A stretch of 64,000 nt of DNA from Rostratula benghalensis (lineage: Eukaryota; Chordata; Aves; Charadriiformes; Rostratulidae). Below the pieces are notes generated by a model. That model was given only the letters and a program-made list of their open reading frames with translations. It was not told the DNA's origin and made no database searches. Where the stretch lies: positions 845,171 to 909,170 of the forward strand of contig VXAI01000302.1 of NCBI GenBank assembly GCA_013399305.1, read 5' to 3'. A program made the translations under genes and the position numbers. Positions 49,138 to 58,930 of this stretch are shown one piece after another; the first letter of the stretch is position 1; each line of letters begins with the position of its first letter.

Positions 49138-52100
49138 TTTTCATCATAACAGTACCTAGAAGGCCTCCTTCTGTCAGATGACGTACAATCACACAGTAAA
49201 TACCTTCATCAAAAGCTCACGCTCCCAGGCAAATGAGATACCACTCATTACTCAAGTTATTCTTCAAACCAGGAACAGAAACTGTATCTCCCTATCCTAC
49301 TGCTCCACAGTAAATGTTTCCCCCCAGAATATCTTCTATGGAGATGTGCTCCCTCCAAATGTGAGCAATACTTGCCTCAAATTAGGAGAAGGGGGAAATT
49401 CAGAAGGCAAGTTGGAAACATTTTTATTTAAAAACAAAAAAACCCAAACCAAACAAACAACAAAAAAACCCCACAAGAGACAGGCAAAAAGGGAGTTGAG
49501 CAGCAGTGACACAAAACAGCTGGTGAGAGTATGTCCTTAATCCATATGACATGTTATTACATAAGGATCTACAAAAGTACTGCTGAGATTGCCACGTACT
49601 ACACAAATAATGAGTTTTTGCCAAGATATAGAAGAAATGTACTTTCTTCAGGTTTCCTACTAAGTAGGATCCTGAAACTGAATCCACGGAGTCCCACCAA
49701 TTTGAACGAGACTATTAATGAGATTGAGAGCGGATGCTGATGAGTAGGGGAGGTTGGCAGGAAAGAGGAAAAATGTTATTAGGAAGGAAACTTTTTTTCA
49801 TGGAACATCAGTGGGTTTCTGGAATGCTTTCAAAACTGAGGGGAGGGGATTTTAATAAAACTTCCCGAATAAAGCGTAAAATGTACAGAAACTAATAGGT
49901 AGGTATTGTGTAAAACCTTGCACAAGTAATATTTTTAAGGGTAATATTTTTAATGCCCTGGTAGAGTTTGTAGTATACGCTCTAAGAGATCAATGGCCAA
50001 CTCAGTAGCGTTACTTGGCGTGTGAGCGGGTGTGACAATCCACCCTGCATGGAAGGAGCTGCTCTGCTGCTTTTACACCAGCAATGTATTAAATTATGCA
50101 GGTGGTATTTTTTTAAAAAAACTATTTGGCAATTCTGCTTGAAGATATTTGGCTGATTTGCATTTAAAGCCCGATTTTGCTTTGAGTTTATTTAAAGTTT
50201 TCCCTTTCTGTTAAGCTTCCAAGTTCATTTAGCAACGTGAGTCTGTATAAAAGAAGTAACATCCGTGTAGACTCCCTGCACTTTGCGATGCTCATTTCTT
50301 TAAACTTTGTATGCCAGCTCAGGAGCAATAATATCAAGTGACTTCAAAGGACAACTGCTTCCAACAATCCACAATGGCTTGTATTTCAACTCAGTAACCA
50401 GCACAGCTCACCAGACCTGTTATTTTATTTCAAGGCCTGTGCTGCTCTTTTCATGTATTGAGCTGCAGTCCCAGCTCAGTGCAAATGAAAGGGGAAGGGG
50501 GAAAGCACAAAGTAGTGTAGAATTTGGGAGGAGGGGAGGTCTGTATGCATGTCTCTCCAGACACAGGCACAGAGACTATTTTTAAATGGAAAATATGTTT
50601 CATGCAAGCAGTCAATAATAAAGCTTGATGACATGTCTTCCTTCTCTCACACCCACTTACTTGCTTCCCTCCTTCAGCTGTATCTTGTCTGAAACTAAGA
50701 CTGTTGTTTCTTTGGAAAAGAATCTGTCACTGTAAATCAACCAGACTGATTTGGCTAGTGACATGCTGCTTTAGAATAAATGGCAATAATTAATAGGTCA
50801 TTCATTTTGCAAGTCAGTGGTGTTCATTACAGTAAATGTATTTGCCTCCCTTCCTCCTTCCCCATTTAAGGCATCCAATGATGCGCTTACAAAGTGCTTA
50901 TTCAAACTGGCAGATCTCTTACACATGTTGAGGACTAGAAATATATTCAGTTTGACACAGAGTCTTCATTCTGATAATATTGTTTGATAGTGGGTTTCTG
51001 AAACAAGGTGAAGGCTAAAATCTGGACTATCTGACTCATTTGGGGTTTAATATAGGTGAGTGTAACTGATGTCAATGAGGCTTCAGCTCCAGTTTAGTCT
51101 TCTACCAAAAACCTTCTCTTTATACTCTTGAGGGGATGTTTGCAGTCTGAACTAAGCTTTTGCCAACATGCAAGTCAGCATTACCTTCAATTTCTCATTT
51201 TTACCACTGTTCCGTGTCATTGGAGTAAGCATTTATGTGACTGTACATTGAGCCACATCAAGGACTTGTCTAAATTAAAGCACATAAATTTTTTTCCTGA
51301 TCTGGTTCACTATCTGGTCCCACAGATTCTTGTACAGGCACAAAAGAAAGTGCCCTTTAGGGTCAGAAAAAATGTGGCCAAAGGCAGCAAACAGACAGGT
51401 CTTGTGTAGTAGTGCTTGATAATGCTTGTTTAAAGGGTGCTTGAAACTAAAGCCTGATTTGACTCTGATTATGTCTCCTAGACAAAACTCCCTTTGATTT
51501 CTGCAGGTACTGTGTCTGAGAAAGGCCTGGCGGCCTTGGTCCTTGACAATTCCTTTGAGAAGCAGATAGGGTGTTGAATAAATACAGCAATGCAGTACTG
51601 TACATAGATTTATCTTAAATAGTTCATAATTCTTTTAGTTTTAAATTTGATTTATGGATATCTAAATCTGCCTGTCTGGGCTTAGGATGAGACAAAGATT
51701 AGACTGGACTTGACTCTGGAAGGTAGAAGAGAAAGGTATTTTGAAAAAAAAAAAAAAAAAAAACAAACCAACCCAAAAAAACCAGTAAGGAGAAAAGCAA
51801 GCGTTGGTTAGAACTTTCACCTCTCTCTCGGCAGTGGCAGAAGGTAAATTTCTGTCATAGGGTTGGTTGGGTTTTTTCTGCTGCTCTTTTTCTCTTCTAT
51901 TCTTTCAGAACTGGAAAGGAGATAAAAATCCTGCCTTTCTACCTGTGGTTCAGAATCAGCTTTCCTAACCCCTGGCTCTGTGCCCAGGAAAACCCCAGAG
52001 CCAAATTCCCTGTCAAAACCAAGCATCTTGTGGCTTGTCTCTATTATCTAAGTGAGGATATGCAAGTCCAGAAAATGGGAAGGGAGAAGTACCCAGTCCA

Positions 52101-53782
52101 ATGGTTAATTTAATAATGGTTTGAGAGAGAGAGAGGGATTTGTGAAGGTGTTTGAATTCAGTCTGTGTACAGGAACAAAACCTGACCCTGTTGCAATTGC
52201 ATTTACAACTGTTCAAATATCAAAAAAATACACCCAATTACACCTGTACAGAATAGGAACACATTGAAATATGTGCTTGCAGGAAGTCACCGCAGCTCCC
52301 ACGAAAACCTTGAGGCTGCAGTGTTCTCACCCCTGGCCTTATGGGACAGGGGCCAGCAGCTCTGCAGTGTCATGATCTACCACAGCAATATCTACGGTAC
52401 CGAGAGGCAAAGAGCCAACACTGCATGGTACCCTACAAGTGTGTCCCTCAGCGACCTACAGCAAAAGCAGGTTTGTCCTGGTTTCAAGACTTTTCCTAGC
52501 TGAGGATGAGTAGACAGACTTCGCTTTGCAACTTTGAATTTCCTGGCCCCCTTCACCGCACACTTCACAAAATACCTGATGCCTGTATCAATAGTATGAT
52601 GATGTACGGCCTGTTGCAACTTATTTCTATAATTTGCTTGCTTTCTATTTGCTCGGTGTGGCTAATGGGAGAGCTTACGTAAAGCAGTTTCAGGTTTATT
52701 GCTTTCATCAGTCACTAGTGAAGCTATCAACACATACTTGCATCACCCACCCATTGCATCCACACGGGCAAATATAATGCAGGGCAACAAAATGACTCCC
52801 CCACCCCTTAACTTACTCTATAAACATTTTTAATTGCAGAGTGGGGTGAAATCCCTCACTCTGGACACGTGCCAACACTTCTACATGCCACTACGCTGTC
52901 CCTGCAGTGACTACACCTGAGGAACACACGCTCTGTAACTTGTACCTGAGGGAGCACCTGGTGCCATCAGAAAGTGAGGGGATAACGCTGCCGTGAGACA
53001 GACTGGAGAGGTCCGACTCGGTGTATCCTTCTACTCACTCTGCAACGGGACAAATGACACCACAAGAAAAAACAGCATCCCAGACCTGAGAAATAAATAT
53101 ACATACATATGTATTTTTTAATCACACTCAATTGGGAACACTTATTGAGTCTTAACAAGAGTTTTATTAATTCTAAAAATAGGTTCTTAAATATTTTCCA
53201 AGGTTGACTAAAATATGAAGAAAAATTATATAATCAGTCTTTAAAATAAATCAGTATGTTATAGCCAGGACCAATTCAGTGGAGTAACATTTATCAAGAA
53301 TGATAATGTTTAGGGAATTATACAGCCTCAACAAATCCACAGACAGTATTTCTCTGCTTTCACGCTGACCAGTTGCAGACTCTAGTTATCTGTTGTCCAA
53401 CAGAATTCCTACCAGCAAGAGCACTGCAAAAGAGTGGAACCCGGTCTTCAGGCGAGGAAGCTGTGAGGTTTATACTGAAAAGAAAGAACTGGTCTACTGG
53501 TGTACCCTTCTTTTATACTTAGCATTTAATGAAAACTTTCATAAATAGCCTTACATAAATAATAATCTCAGAAGTTTTAAAAAGTTCACAATGTCAGTCG
53601 GACCTGACTAAACATTCTCTGGTCTCTAACTGCTTAAACTGTTTCTCCAACTATTCTGGAACACAGGAATCCTTAATGTCTCTTATTATAAGAGCAGATC
53701 GTATCTTTTTGGTAAGAGTTAAGCTGCAGAGGAAGATTTGGCAGTTAAACGAAATGCACGTTACAGCTGATGCTGTATTTTT
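49138..53782. other. Intergenic DNA downstream of RASSF10
   Basis: No gene recognised with confidence. Contains an A/C-rich tract (about 49428-49475), a 20-nt A run (51744-51763), and two weakly exon-like stretches at 52264-52492 and 52842-52972. Part of the right end could belong to an extended RASSF10 3'UTR. Confidence 0.5.
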
Positions 53783-53788
53783 TTTATT
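53783..53788 (-). terminator. Candidate polyadenylation signal for RASSF10 (AATAAA)
   Basis: This is the first canonical minus-strand AATAAA found reading downstream from the RASSF10 stop codon, implying a 3'UTR of about 1.15 kb. A variant ATTAAA lies closer, at 54158-54153. I cannot decide between them or exclude more distal sites such as the AATAAA at 53168-53163. Confidence 0.35.
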
Positions 53789-54945
53789 GGAATAATTGAA
53801 AATATTAAGCTGTAGTGCAGGTAGGGCTTGAGTCATGCTTTTATCGTTGTGTCTCTTGGCCTGATACGAACTATGTTATTAAAAACGGTAGCTCAAGCTG
53901 ATTCTGTACTTTGTTTATCTACAGCCAAGCTCAGCCAAATATCTGCTAACCTAGTGCAAAAAATGTAGTTGAAGGCTGTGTACATACAGGCGCTGCTAAT
54001 TACTTTCAATGACTGTGAAATGAACATTGATACTGATATATTTCTTTAGTATGCCTTTAAACAAAGCACTCTTATCTATGCATAAGAAAAAGCACTACGC
54101 AGAGCAGAGTTAATACGATATGTTCATCTGCATTTTGATTTAGTTTGTTCTTTTTAATAATAATACTACTACTAATAAAGTGGTCTATCACCCCTTTTTT
54201 TGTTGCCAAAAGGAACTGCAGTACTTTCCAAAAGCTTTTGCCCTGGGAGATCCCAGTGTCAGTTTCAGTAGTATTGGCACCTCTTTTCCTCCGTAGTTTT
54301 TAAATGACCGGCAGCTTTAGTCTCAGTGACCTTTTGCATGTAAAGGCGATGGGTGTGTTTCTAAACGACAGCCAGTATAACCCACCATCTGACTTTGCAA
54401 CGCTGAGAAACTGTTCAGGAGAGAACTGCTTTACCCTACGCAGCCTGCATCCCGGCGTTTCACTCGCAGAGCTTATCCGAAGTAGCCTGTGCTACACTGG
54501 GGATGTCGTGGGGAACCGTAGGATTAAAAAACGCACGAAAACCTTCGGAGGGAAGGAGGCGGCAGGATTTAAGGAGGGAGCAATCCCAGACGTGAATGAA
54601 ACAGAAACACGCTGTGGGTTTCTCTTCCTTAGATAAAAGCACCGGCGCGCCAGCCCGAACGCTGCCCGCGGATGACTAGTTAGAACAAGTTTAAACTCGG
54701 GAGTTAAAATTAAAACGTTTCCTCTGTGTGGCTGCCTCCTGCACCGGGAGTTCTCTCGCCTGCCCGCAGTCCTACGGCTCCCTCTGGCCCGGGAGCCTCC
54801 CTCCGCACGCCCCGGCGGCGAGCTTGAGCCACGACGGAGCGGGCAGGGACCGCGCCGTCCGTACCGTTCCCGGTTTCGCTACGAGCCAGACCGGAGCCCG
54901 CCCCTCTACCCCCGGCGCTGCGGGGCCCGGCTGGGCGGGCAGGCG
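53789..54945 (-). other. RASSF10: Probable RASSF10 3'UTR
   Basis: The interval between the RASSF10 stop codon and the first canonical AATAAA downstream. It is A+T-rich except for the last 300 bp next to the stop codon, which belongs to the CpG island. The plus-strand 110-codon frame at 54304-54636 has no known domain and is probably chance. The extent depends on the unproven polyadenylation site. Confidence 0.4.
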
Positions 54946-56289
54946 CTAGACGAGGGACTCGCAGACGGGGACCGAGTCCGAGTCCTGGCTGTGCATGGAG
55001 CTCAGCCCCGTGTCCGAGTCCTCGTCGTTGTCGGCGCGGTCCTTGCGCAGCGCCCGCGCCTGCTCCAGCCACCCGGCCGCGCAGCCCCCCGCCGCCGGTC
55101 GCCCCCCGCCCGCCGCCCCTGGCGGCTCCGCCGACGCCTCCGCCACGTCCAGGGTGCCCAGCGTCTCCAGCAAGCGCTGCAGCTCCCGCTCCTTGTCCTC
55201 CCACGCCCGCTGCGTGTAGTCCAGGTCGGTTTTGACGGCCTCCAGGTCCGTGCTCAGCTTGAGGCCGATGTAGAGGCTGGTGCTCAGCTGGGTCTTCACC
55301 CGCTCGTGCTCCAGCTGCAGCTCGCCCTCGCCGCCACCGCTCAGCTCCGTGGTGTCGCAGTCCGTCTCGTCCAGGCCGGGCCCCGCCGCCAGCTCCAGCT
55401 CCTCCCGCCGCCGCTTCATCCAGCGCTCGTTGAGCTCCTCCTGGATCTCGGCGGCCAGGTGCTCCAGCAGCTCCTCCTGCTGCGCCCGCTGCTCCTGCAG
55501 CTGCAGCACTTCTTCGCACTTCCTGGCGTAGTCCTCCTCGGGGCGGCCGGCGGCGGGCTGGGCCGCCCCGCCCGGCTCCGGTTCCCCGCCGCCGGTCCCC
55601 ACCAGGTAGGTGTCCTGCACGTAGTTGACGCCGTGTCGCTTCATGCGGTCCAGGTGGATCTTGGCCTCGTACCTGTCGATCTCCCGGTCCAGCTCGCGGA
55701 GCCGCTGGATCTGCTGCCGGATGGTGTGGTCCTGCGAGAGCACCAGGTGCACCAGCGTCTCCATCCTCTCCGCCGCCGAGGCCTCCCGGGCCAGCGGCTG
55801 CTGCCGCTTCTTGTTGATCTTGGCCAGCTTGCGGAAGGCTTTCCTCACTACCCGCCGCTGCCGCTCCTGCGTGAGCGCCAGGCTGGCACGGGCCGCCCCC
55901 AGGCCGTGGCCGGGGCGCTCCTTGCTGAGCACCACCCGCGCCTCGGCGCTGCGCGGCCCCGCGTTGGGCAGCGAGGCCTCGCTGCGGACCAGCACGAAGC
56001 GCACGTTCTCCTGCTCGTCCCCCCACGCCACCCAGAGCCGCAGGATCTTCGTCTTGTTGGGCAGGATGCGCTCGAAGCCGCGCCACTTCTCAACGATGCA
56101 GTAGGAGTGCGGCGGCCCCGACAGCATCCCGCCGCCGGGCTCGGGCAGCGCCGGCCGCTGCCGCCGGTGGTGGCTGTCCTCCAGCAGCACCCGCACTACG
56201 TCCGAGCAGGTGGTCCGCCGGGAGAGTCCGGAGATCAGCTTCTCCTCCTGGCAGATCCACACCGAGATCTTCCGCTCCTCGGGCTCCAT
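54946..56289 (-). CDS. RASSF10: RASSF10, Ras association domain family member 10 (N-terminal RASSF), single coding exon
   Basis: The 447-residue product is recognised from its N-terminus ([18 protein letters not shown]) and C-terminus ([18 protein letters not shown]), both characteristic of vertebrate RASSF10. Residues about 4-120 form the Ras-association ubiquitin-like domain, including the conserved [20 protein letters not shown] stretch. Three alpha-helical, coiled-coil-prone segments follow at about 172-220 (ends near the conserved [12 protein letters not shown]), 252-300 and 323-380, separated by Gly/Ala/Pro-rich linkers. The tail (about 420-447) is acidic and Ser-rich and ends in ESLV. 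N-terminal RASSF proteins are scaffolds linked to growth control, apoptosis and centrosome or mitotic regulation, and RASSF10 is often silenced by promoter methylation in tumours. The start is the first in-frame ATG; the frame is open 48 codons further upstream but contains no ATG. It is shorter than the human protein (about 507 residues), mainly in the linkers. The reading frame is unbroken, so the gene appears functional. Confidence 0.96.
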   Translation of the reverse strand: MEPEERKISVWICQEEKLISGLSRRTTCSDVVRVLLEDSHHRRQRPALPEPGGGMLSGPPHSYCIVEKWRGFERILPNKTKILRLWVAWGDEQENVRFVLVRSEASLPNAGPRSAEARVVLSKERPGHGLGAARASLALTQERQRRVVRKAFRKLAKINKKRQQPLAREASAAERMETLVHLVLSQDHTIRQQIQRLRELDREIDRYEAKIHLDRMKRHGVNYVQDTYLVGTGGGEPEPGGAAQPAAGRPEEDYARKCEEVLQLQEQRAQQEELLEHLAAEIQEELNERWMKRRREELELAAGPGLDETDCDTTELSGGGEGELQLEHERVKTQLSTSLYIGLKLSTDLEAVKTDLDYTQRAWEDKERELQRLLETLGTLDVAEASAEPPGAAGGGRPAAGGCAAGWLEQARALRKDRADNDEDSDTGLSSMHSQDSDSVPVCESLV

Positions 56290-56327
56290 CGGGGGCGGCT
56301 GCGGGCGGGCGGCCGGGGGCCGCCGGC

Positions 56328-56354
56328 TCAGGGCTGGCCGGGCAGCCGCTCCAT
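56328..56354 (-). other. Short uORF 2 upstream of RASSF10 (8 codons)
   Basis: A minus-strand ATG at 56354 opens an 8-codon frame (MERLPGQP) ending in TGA. It is out of frame with RASSF10 and ends 38 nt before the main ATG. Its context has G at +4 but C at -3. It matters only if transcription starts upstream of 56354, which the sequence alone cannot show. Confidence 0.5.
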
Positions 56355-56363
56355 GGGGAGCGC

Positions 56364-56405
56364 TCAGGGGAGGCGCGGCGTCGCCGGCCCGCCCGGCTTC
56401 AGCAT
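56364..56405 (-). other. Short uORF 1 upstream of RASSF10 (13 codons)
   Basis: A minus-strand ATG at 56405 opens a 13-codon frame ([13 protein letters not shown]) ending in TGA, 9 nt before the uORF 2 ATG. It is also out of frame with the main start. Together they are the only minus-strand ATGs I found between the nearby minisatellite and the RASSF10 start. A role in translation is an inference that depends on where the cap site is. Confidence 0.45.
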
Positions 56406-56480
56406 GGCCGGGATGCCTCCCCGCCCGCGGCACCCCGCCCGTGTGCTGCGCTCCGCCGGCCGCTCCACCCCTTCCTGCCC

Positions 56481-56607
56481 GGTGCGGTGCGGCGCGGCCG
56501 TCCGGCGGGAGAGACTCAGCCCGGTGCGGTGCGGCCGTCCGGCGGGAGAGACTCAGCCCGGTGCGGCGCGGCCGTCCGGCGGGAGAGACTCAGCCCGGTG
56601 CGGTGCC
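56481..56607. repeat. GC-rich minisatellite, 37-bp unit, about 3.3 copies
   Basis: Three tandem copies lie at 56481-56522 (42 bp, carrying a 5-bp internal expansion of the GCGGT/GCGGC motif), 56523-56559 (37 bp) and 56560-56596 (37 bp), followed by an 11-bp partial copy. Each contains the block CGTCCGGCGGGAGAGACTC. The array starts about 190 bp upstream of the RASSF10 ATG, in the promoter or 5'UTR. Copies are nearly identical, suggesting recent expansion or an assembly-sensitive locus. Confidence 0.93.
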
Positions 56608-56686
56608 AGAGGGAGCCCGCTGCTGCCGCCGCCGCCCGCGTTCTGCCGGGTCCCGCCGCCGCCGGCGCCGGGTTTTCCTCTCCCAC

Positions 56687-56692
56687 CACGTG
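56687..56692. promoter_or_regulatory. Palindromic E-box CACGTG in the RASSF10 promoter
   Basis: A canonical CACGTG within the 8-bp palindrome CCACGTGG (56686-56693), about 400 bp upstream of the RASSF10 ATG in the CpG island. bHLH factors such as MYC/MAX, USF and CLOCK/BMAL1 bind this core. Occupancy is not shown by the sequence. Confidence 0.5.
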
Positions 56693-56910
56693 GGCGCCCC
56701 CCGCGGCTCACGCCCCGGCGGCGGCCGCCGGCCCCCGGGCAGCGCCGCCCCGGCAGCTCCGCGCCGAAATCCGCCGGCGCGGAAACTTCAAGGCAGGTTC
56801 GCCGTCGTCTCTGCGTCTTCCTCTGTGCCCTGCCTCTGCCGCGAAGGAGCGGCGTCGAGGGATCTTCCAAAACTGCCGAGGGACAAGAGCGAATCCTGGA
56901 GCTTCAAAGT

Positions 56911-58758
56911 GAAAGCCAGAACTAGTGAGGAATTTCCAGTTTTAGTAAATCACCCGCCTGTAATTAGGAAGTTCATGTTTGTAAAGCAATTCGCAGATGA
57001 AATATGCAAAGGATGGGAATGTCTAAGTGTTATTAAAATACTAGCTGAGCCAGATTTTAATGGAAGCTTGCAGTGTACTTTGATGGGAACAGGATCAGTC
57101 TCCGAGCGCGGATTAAAGTAAGATGTCAAAAATGGTTATGGTACTGATTTTCATAGTGCAATTGAATTGTCAGGGTTCACGGAACTATGCTTTTCTACAT
57201 GGTTACAAGGTAGTAGAATGGGTAAAGGGGGTAAATGCTCTAAGACCTGAAAGCTGATCTGTACCTCCTTGGGGATTTTTAGAGCCAATAAAATTGGTGT
57301 GCCGTGTGGAGAGGATTTTTGTGTGAATAAGGTTTGTGTCCTAGTCAGGGGAACTGAACAGTTACGGTATTTTAGGCTAACTACTGTAACTCTGCTCTTG
57401 GAAACAGTGAAGTCAGGGCACACAAAATTGCCAGTTAACAATTTTACAGCCTAATATCCTCCTTCCCCCTGAAGTACACAGGCTCAGTGTGGGCATCTGC
57501 TGCTCTACCTTTTCCTGTATTTACCCAGAAGGAATAGTCTTAAGGCAAACTGCCTGTCTTCTGCTCTACCTGCGTAAAGCAGCTAATTATTGTGGTGGTT
57601 TCTGCTATGCAGTCTTCTGTCCTGTGAGGAAGTGGGCTGAGGGACCACCAAATGCCAGCATTCCTGAAGCTGAAGCTCACACGGATCATGTGCCTGCTGC
57701 TAAAGTCCCTTTCCTGTATTACTGCAGGTTAAACAATTCCAAACTGATGTGGCCATGGCACATTGCAATAAGGGCATACACCACACAGGTGTTGGTAAGC
57801 GGCTGAATTTTGCTTCCTGACCCCAGGTGTCTCACATTAAAGTTGCCTATCCCTGTCCAGTGGTAAAGTTTGTCACTGCCGGAGTCATTTTGCTCTCCTA
57901 GTGTGTTAGAAGTGCTAGATCACTATGTTCTCTTTGTGTAGAAGTGTTTGCTGATGGAAGGTTGTGCCTGAGGTGTGCAGTCTTTTTGTTCGGTCAGTGT
58001 GTCAATTATGGCTAAAATCATCATTCACTCCAGGGCTAAGGAAGGTGAAATTCCTTATTGTCTCTGCAGAATCAGGTGCAGCAGAAGGGTTAACGAGGCA
58101 GTGAGAAATTGTCTGACTCCTTTACTGGTGGTTCCTTGCCTTTCCCACTTAGTTTTGATCTCATTTTACATGTGTTTCCTATGGGAATGTCTGTACCTAC
58201 TTTTTTCTGGCAAAGAACAATACAGAAAGAGCAGGGTGCGATGTGAAGAGACATCTTATGCTCCCCACAGGTCAAGCTGCTCCAACTTGTCTGACTGCCT
58301 GTATCTATCCAGCATCCAAGCCTGGCTTTATGCAATGAAATTGGAAGGTGATCGTTCCATCTTACCTTGACCACATCTCTGTGTATGGAAAACTCGCTCT
58401 GCTTCCCCAGTGAAGCCCCCAAGGCAGCATTGCCAGAGAGAACAAAGATACTGGCCCCTTGGTTGGAGGCGGTAGGATTAAGATTAAGGAGACAAACCCT
58501 ACTTTGGTAGGGTAAGCCTATCAGGTGAGTATGTATATAATCTGTGGTTTAAAAGCTGACATTAGAAATTTACATTGTTAGATCTCAAGTTTAGCCCTCA
58601 GGAATTTTGTTTCAGGTTGTCTGCAGACTCAGGAAACTGCCACCAAGGCTTCAAAAGTTTGAGAGCTTAAGCACAGAAGCACCTATCTGAAGCAAAATTT
58701 GGGCCCTGATGAATCCCAAAAGGCAACTGAATGCGTGCAATCTTTTGCCTTTCCTCCA
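56911..58758. other. Upstream flank of RASSF10, no gene recognised
   Basis: DNA upstream of the CpG island. Frames up to 131 codons occur (57975-58370) but none shows a recognisable domain. A divergent non-coding transcript from the bidirectional CpG-island promoter, as annotated at human RASSF10, would lie here; the sequence alone does not demonstrate one. Confidence 0.5.
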
Positions 58759-58930
58759 AGGATCTTACAGCATCCTGTAGAGGGAGGTAGTGTTCTTATC
58801 TCATTTTTACAGATAAGAATGCTATGGCATAAAGGAGTCAAGTGGCTTGCCTAAGGTTATATAGCAAGACGGTAGCAGTGTCACAAAGTAAATCAGGTTC
58901 CTTCACTCTGGTGCCATTAGTCACTGAACT
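58759..58930 (-). mobile_element. MIR SINE, minus orientation
   Basis: The plus strand carries, in order, GGATCTTACAGCATCCTGTA, GAGGTAGTGTTCTTATCTC, ATTTTTACAGATAAGAATGC, AGTCAAGTGGCTTGCCTAAG, GGTTATATAGCAAG and AAATCAGGTTCCTTCACTC. This follows the reverse complement of MIR (gatcctcacaac, gaggtagg, cattttacagatgagg, taagtgacttgcccaagg, tcacacagctag, gaacccaggtc). It is the most complete MIR copy in the window. Confidence 0.75.

Larger units (their letters stand above)
54640..56910. promoter_or_regulatory. CpG island spanning the RASSF10 exon and promoter
   Basis: Base composition switches abruptly from A+T-rich DNA to a very G+C- and CpG-rich block near 54640 and returns to A+T-rich near 56910. 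The island covers the whole coding exon and about 600 bp upstream of the ATG, as expected for a CpG-island promoter without an obvious TATA box. Human RASSF10 also has a CpG-island promoter that is a known target of tumour methylation. The edges are estimated by eye. Confidence 0.9.

Noticed and set aside
49760..49860. Possible CR1 3'UTR piece (ATTAGGAAGGAAACT)
   Set aside because: The similarity is limited to one word; the CR1 terminal motifs are missing.
54710..56086. 458-codon minus-strand frame overlapping RASSF10
   Set aside because: It is the shifted frame of the same GC-rich exon, composed mostly of Gly/Ala/Arg; the RASSF10 frame explains the DNA.
56289..56433. 48-codon N-terminal extension of RASSF10
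   Set aside because: The frame is open, but the extension has no ATG (it begins at GTG). The orthologous N-terminus matches the start at 56289.
54991..56925. 644-codon open frame on the plus strand across the RASSF10 exon
   Set aside because: It is antisense to RASSF10 in very GC-rich DNA where stop codons are rare. The translation is Arg/Pro/Leu/Ala-rich low complexity without any domain.
56487..57121. Plus-strand frames of 141 and 303 codons upstream of RASSF10
   Set aside because: They translate the minisatellite and CpG island and are repetitive Gly/Arg/Ala/Pro sequence with no recognised domain.
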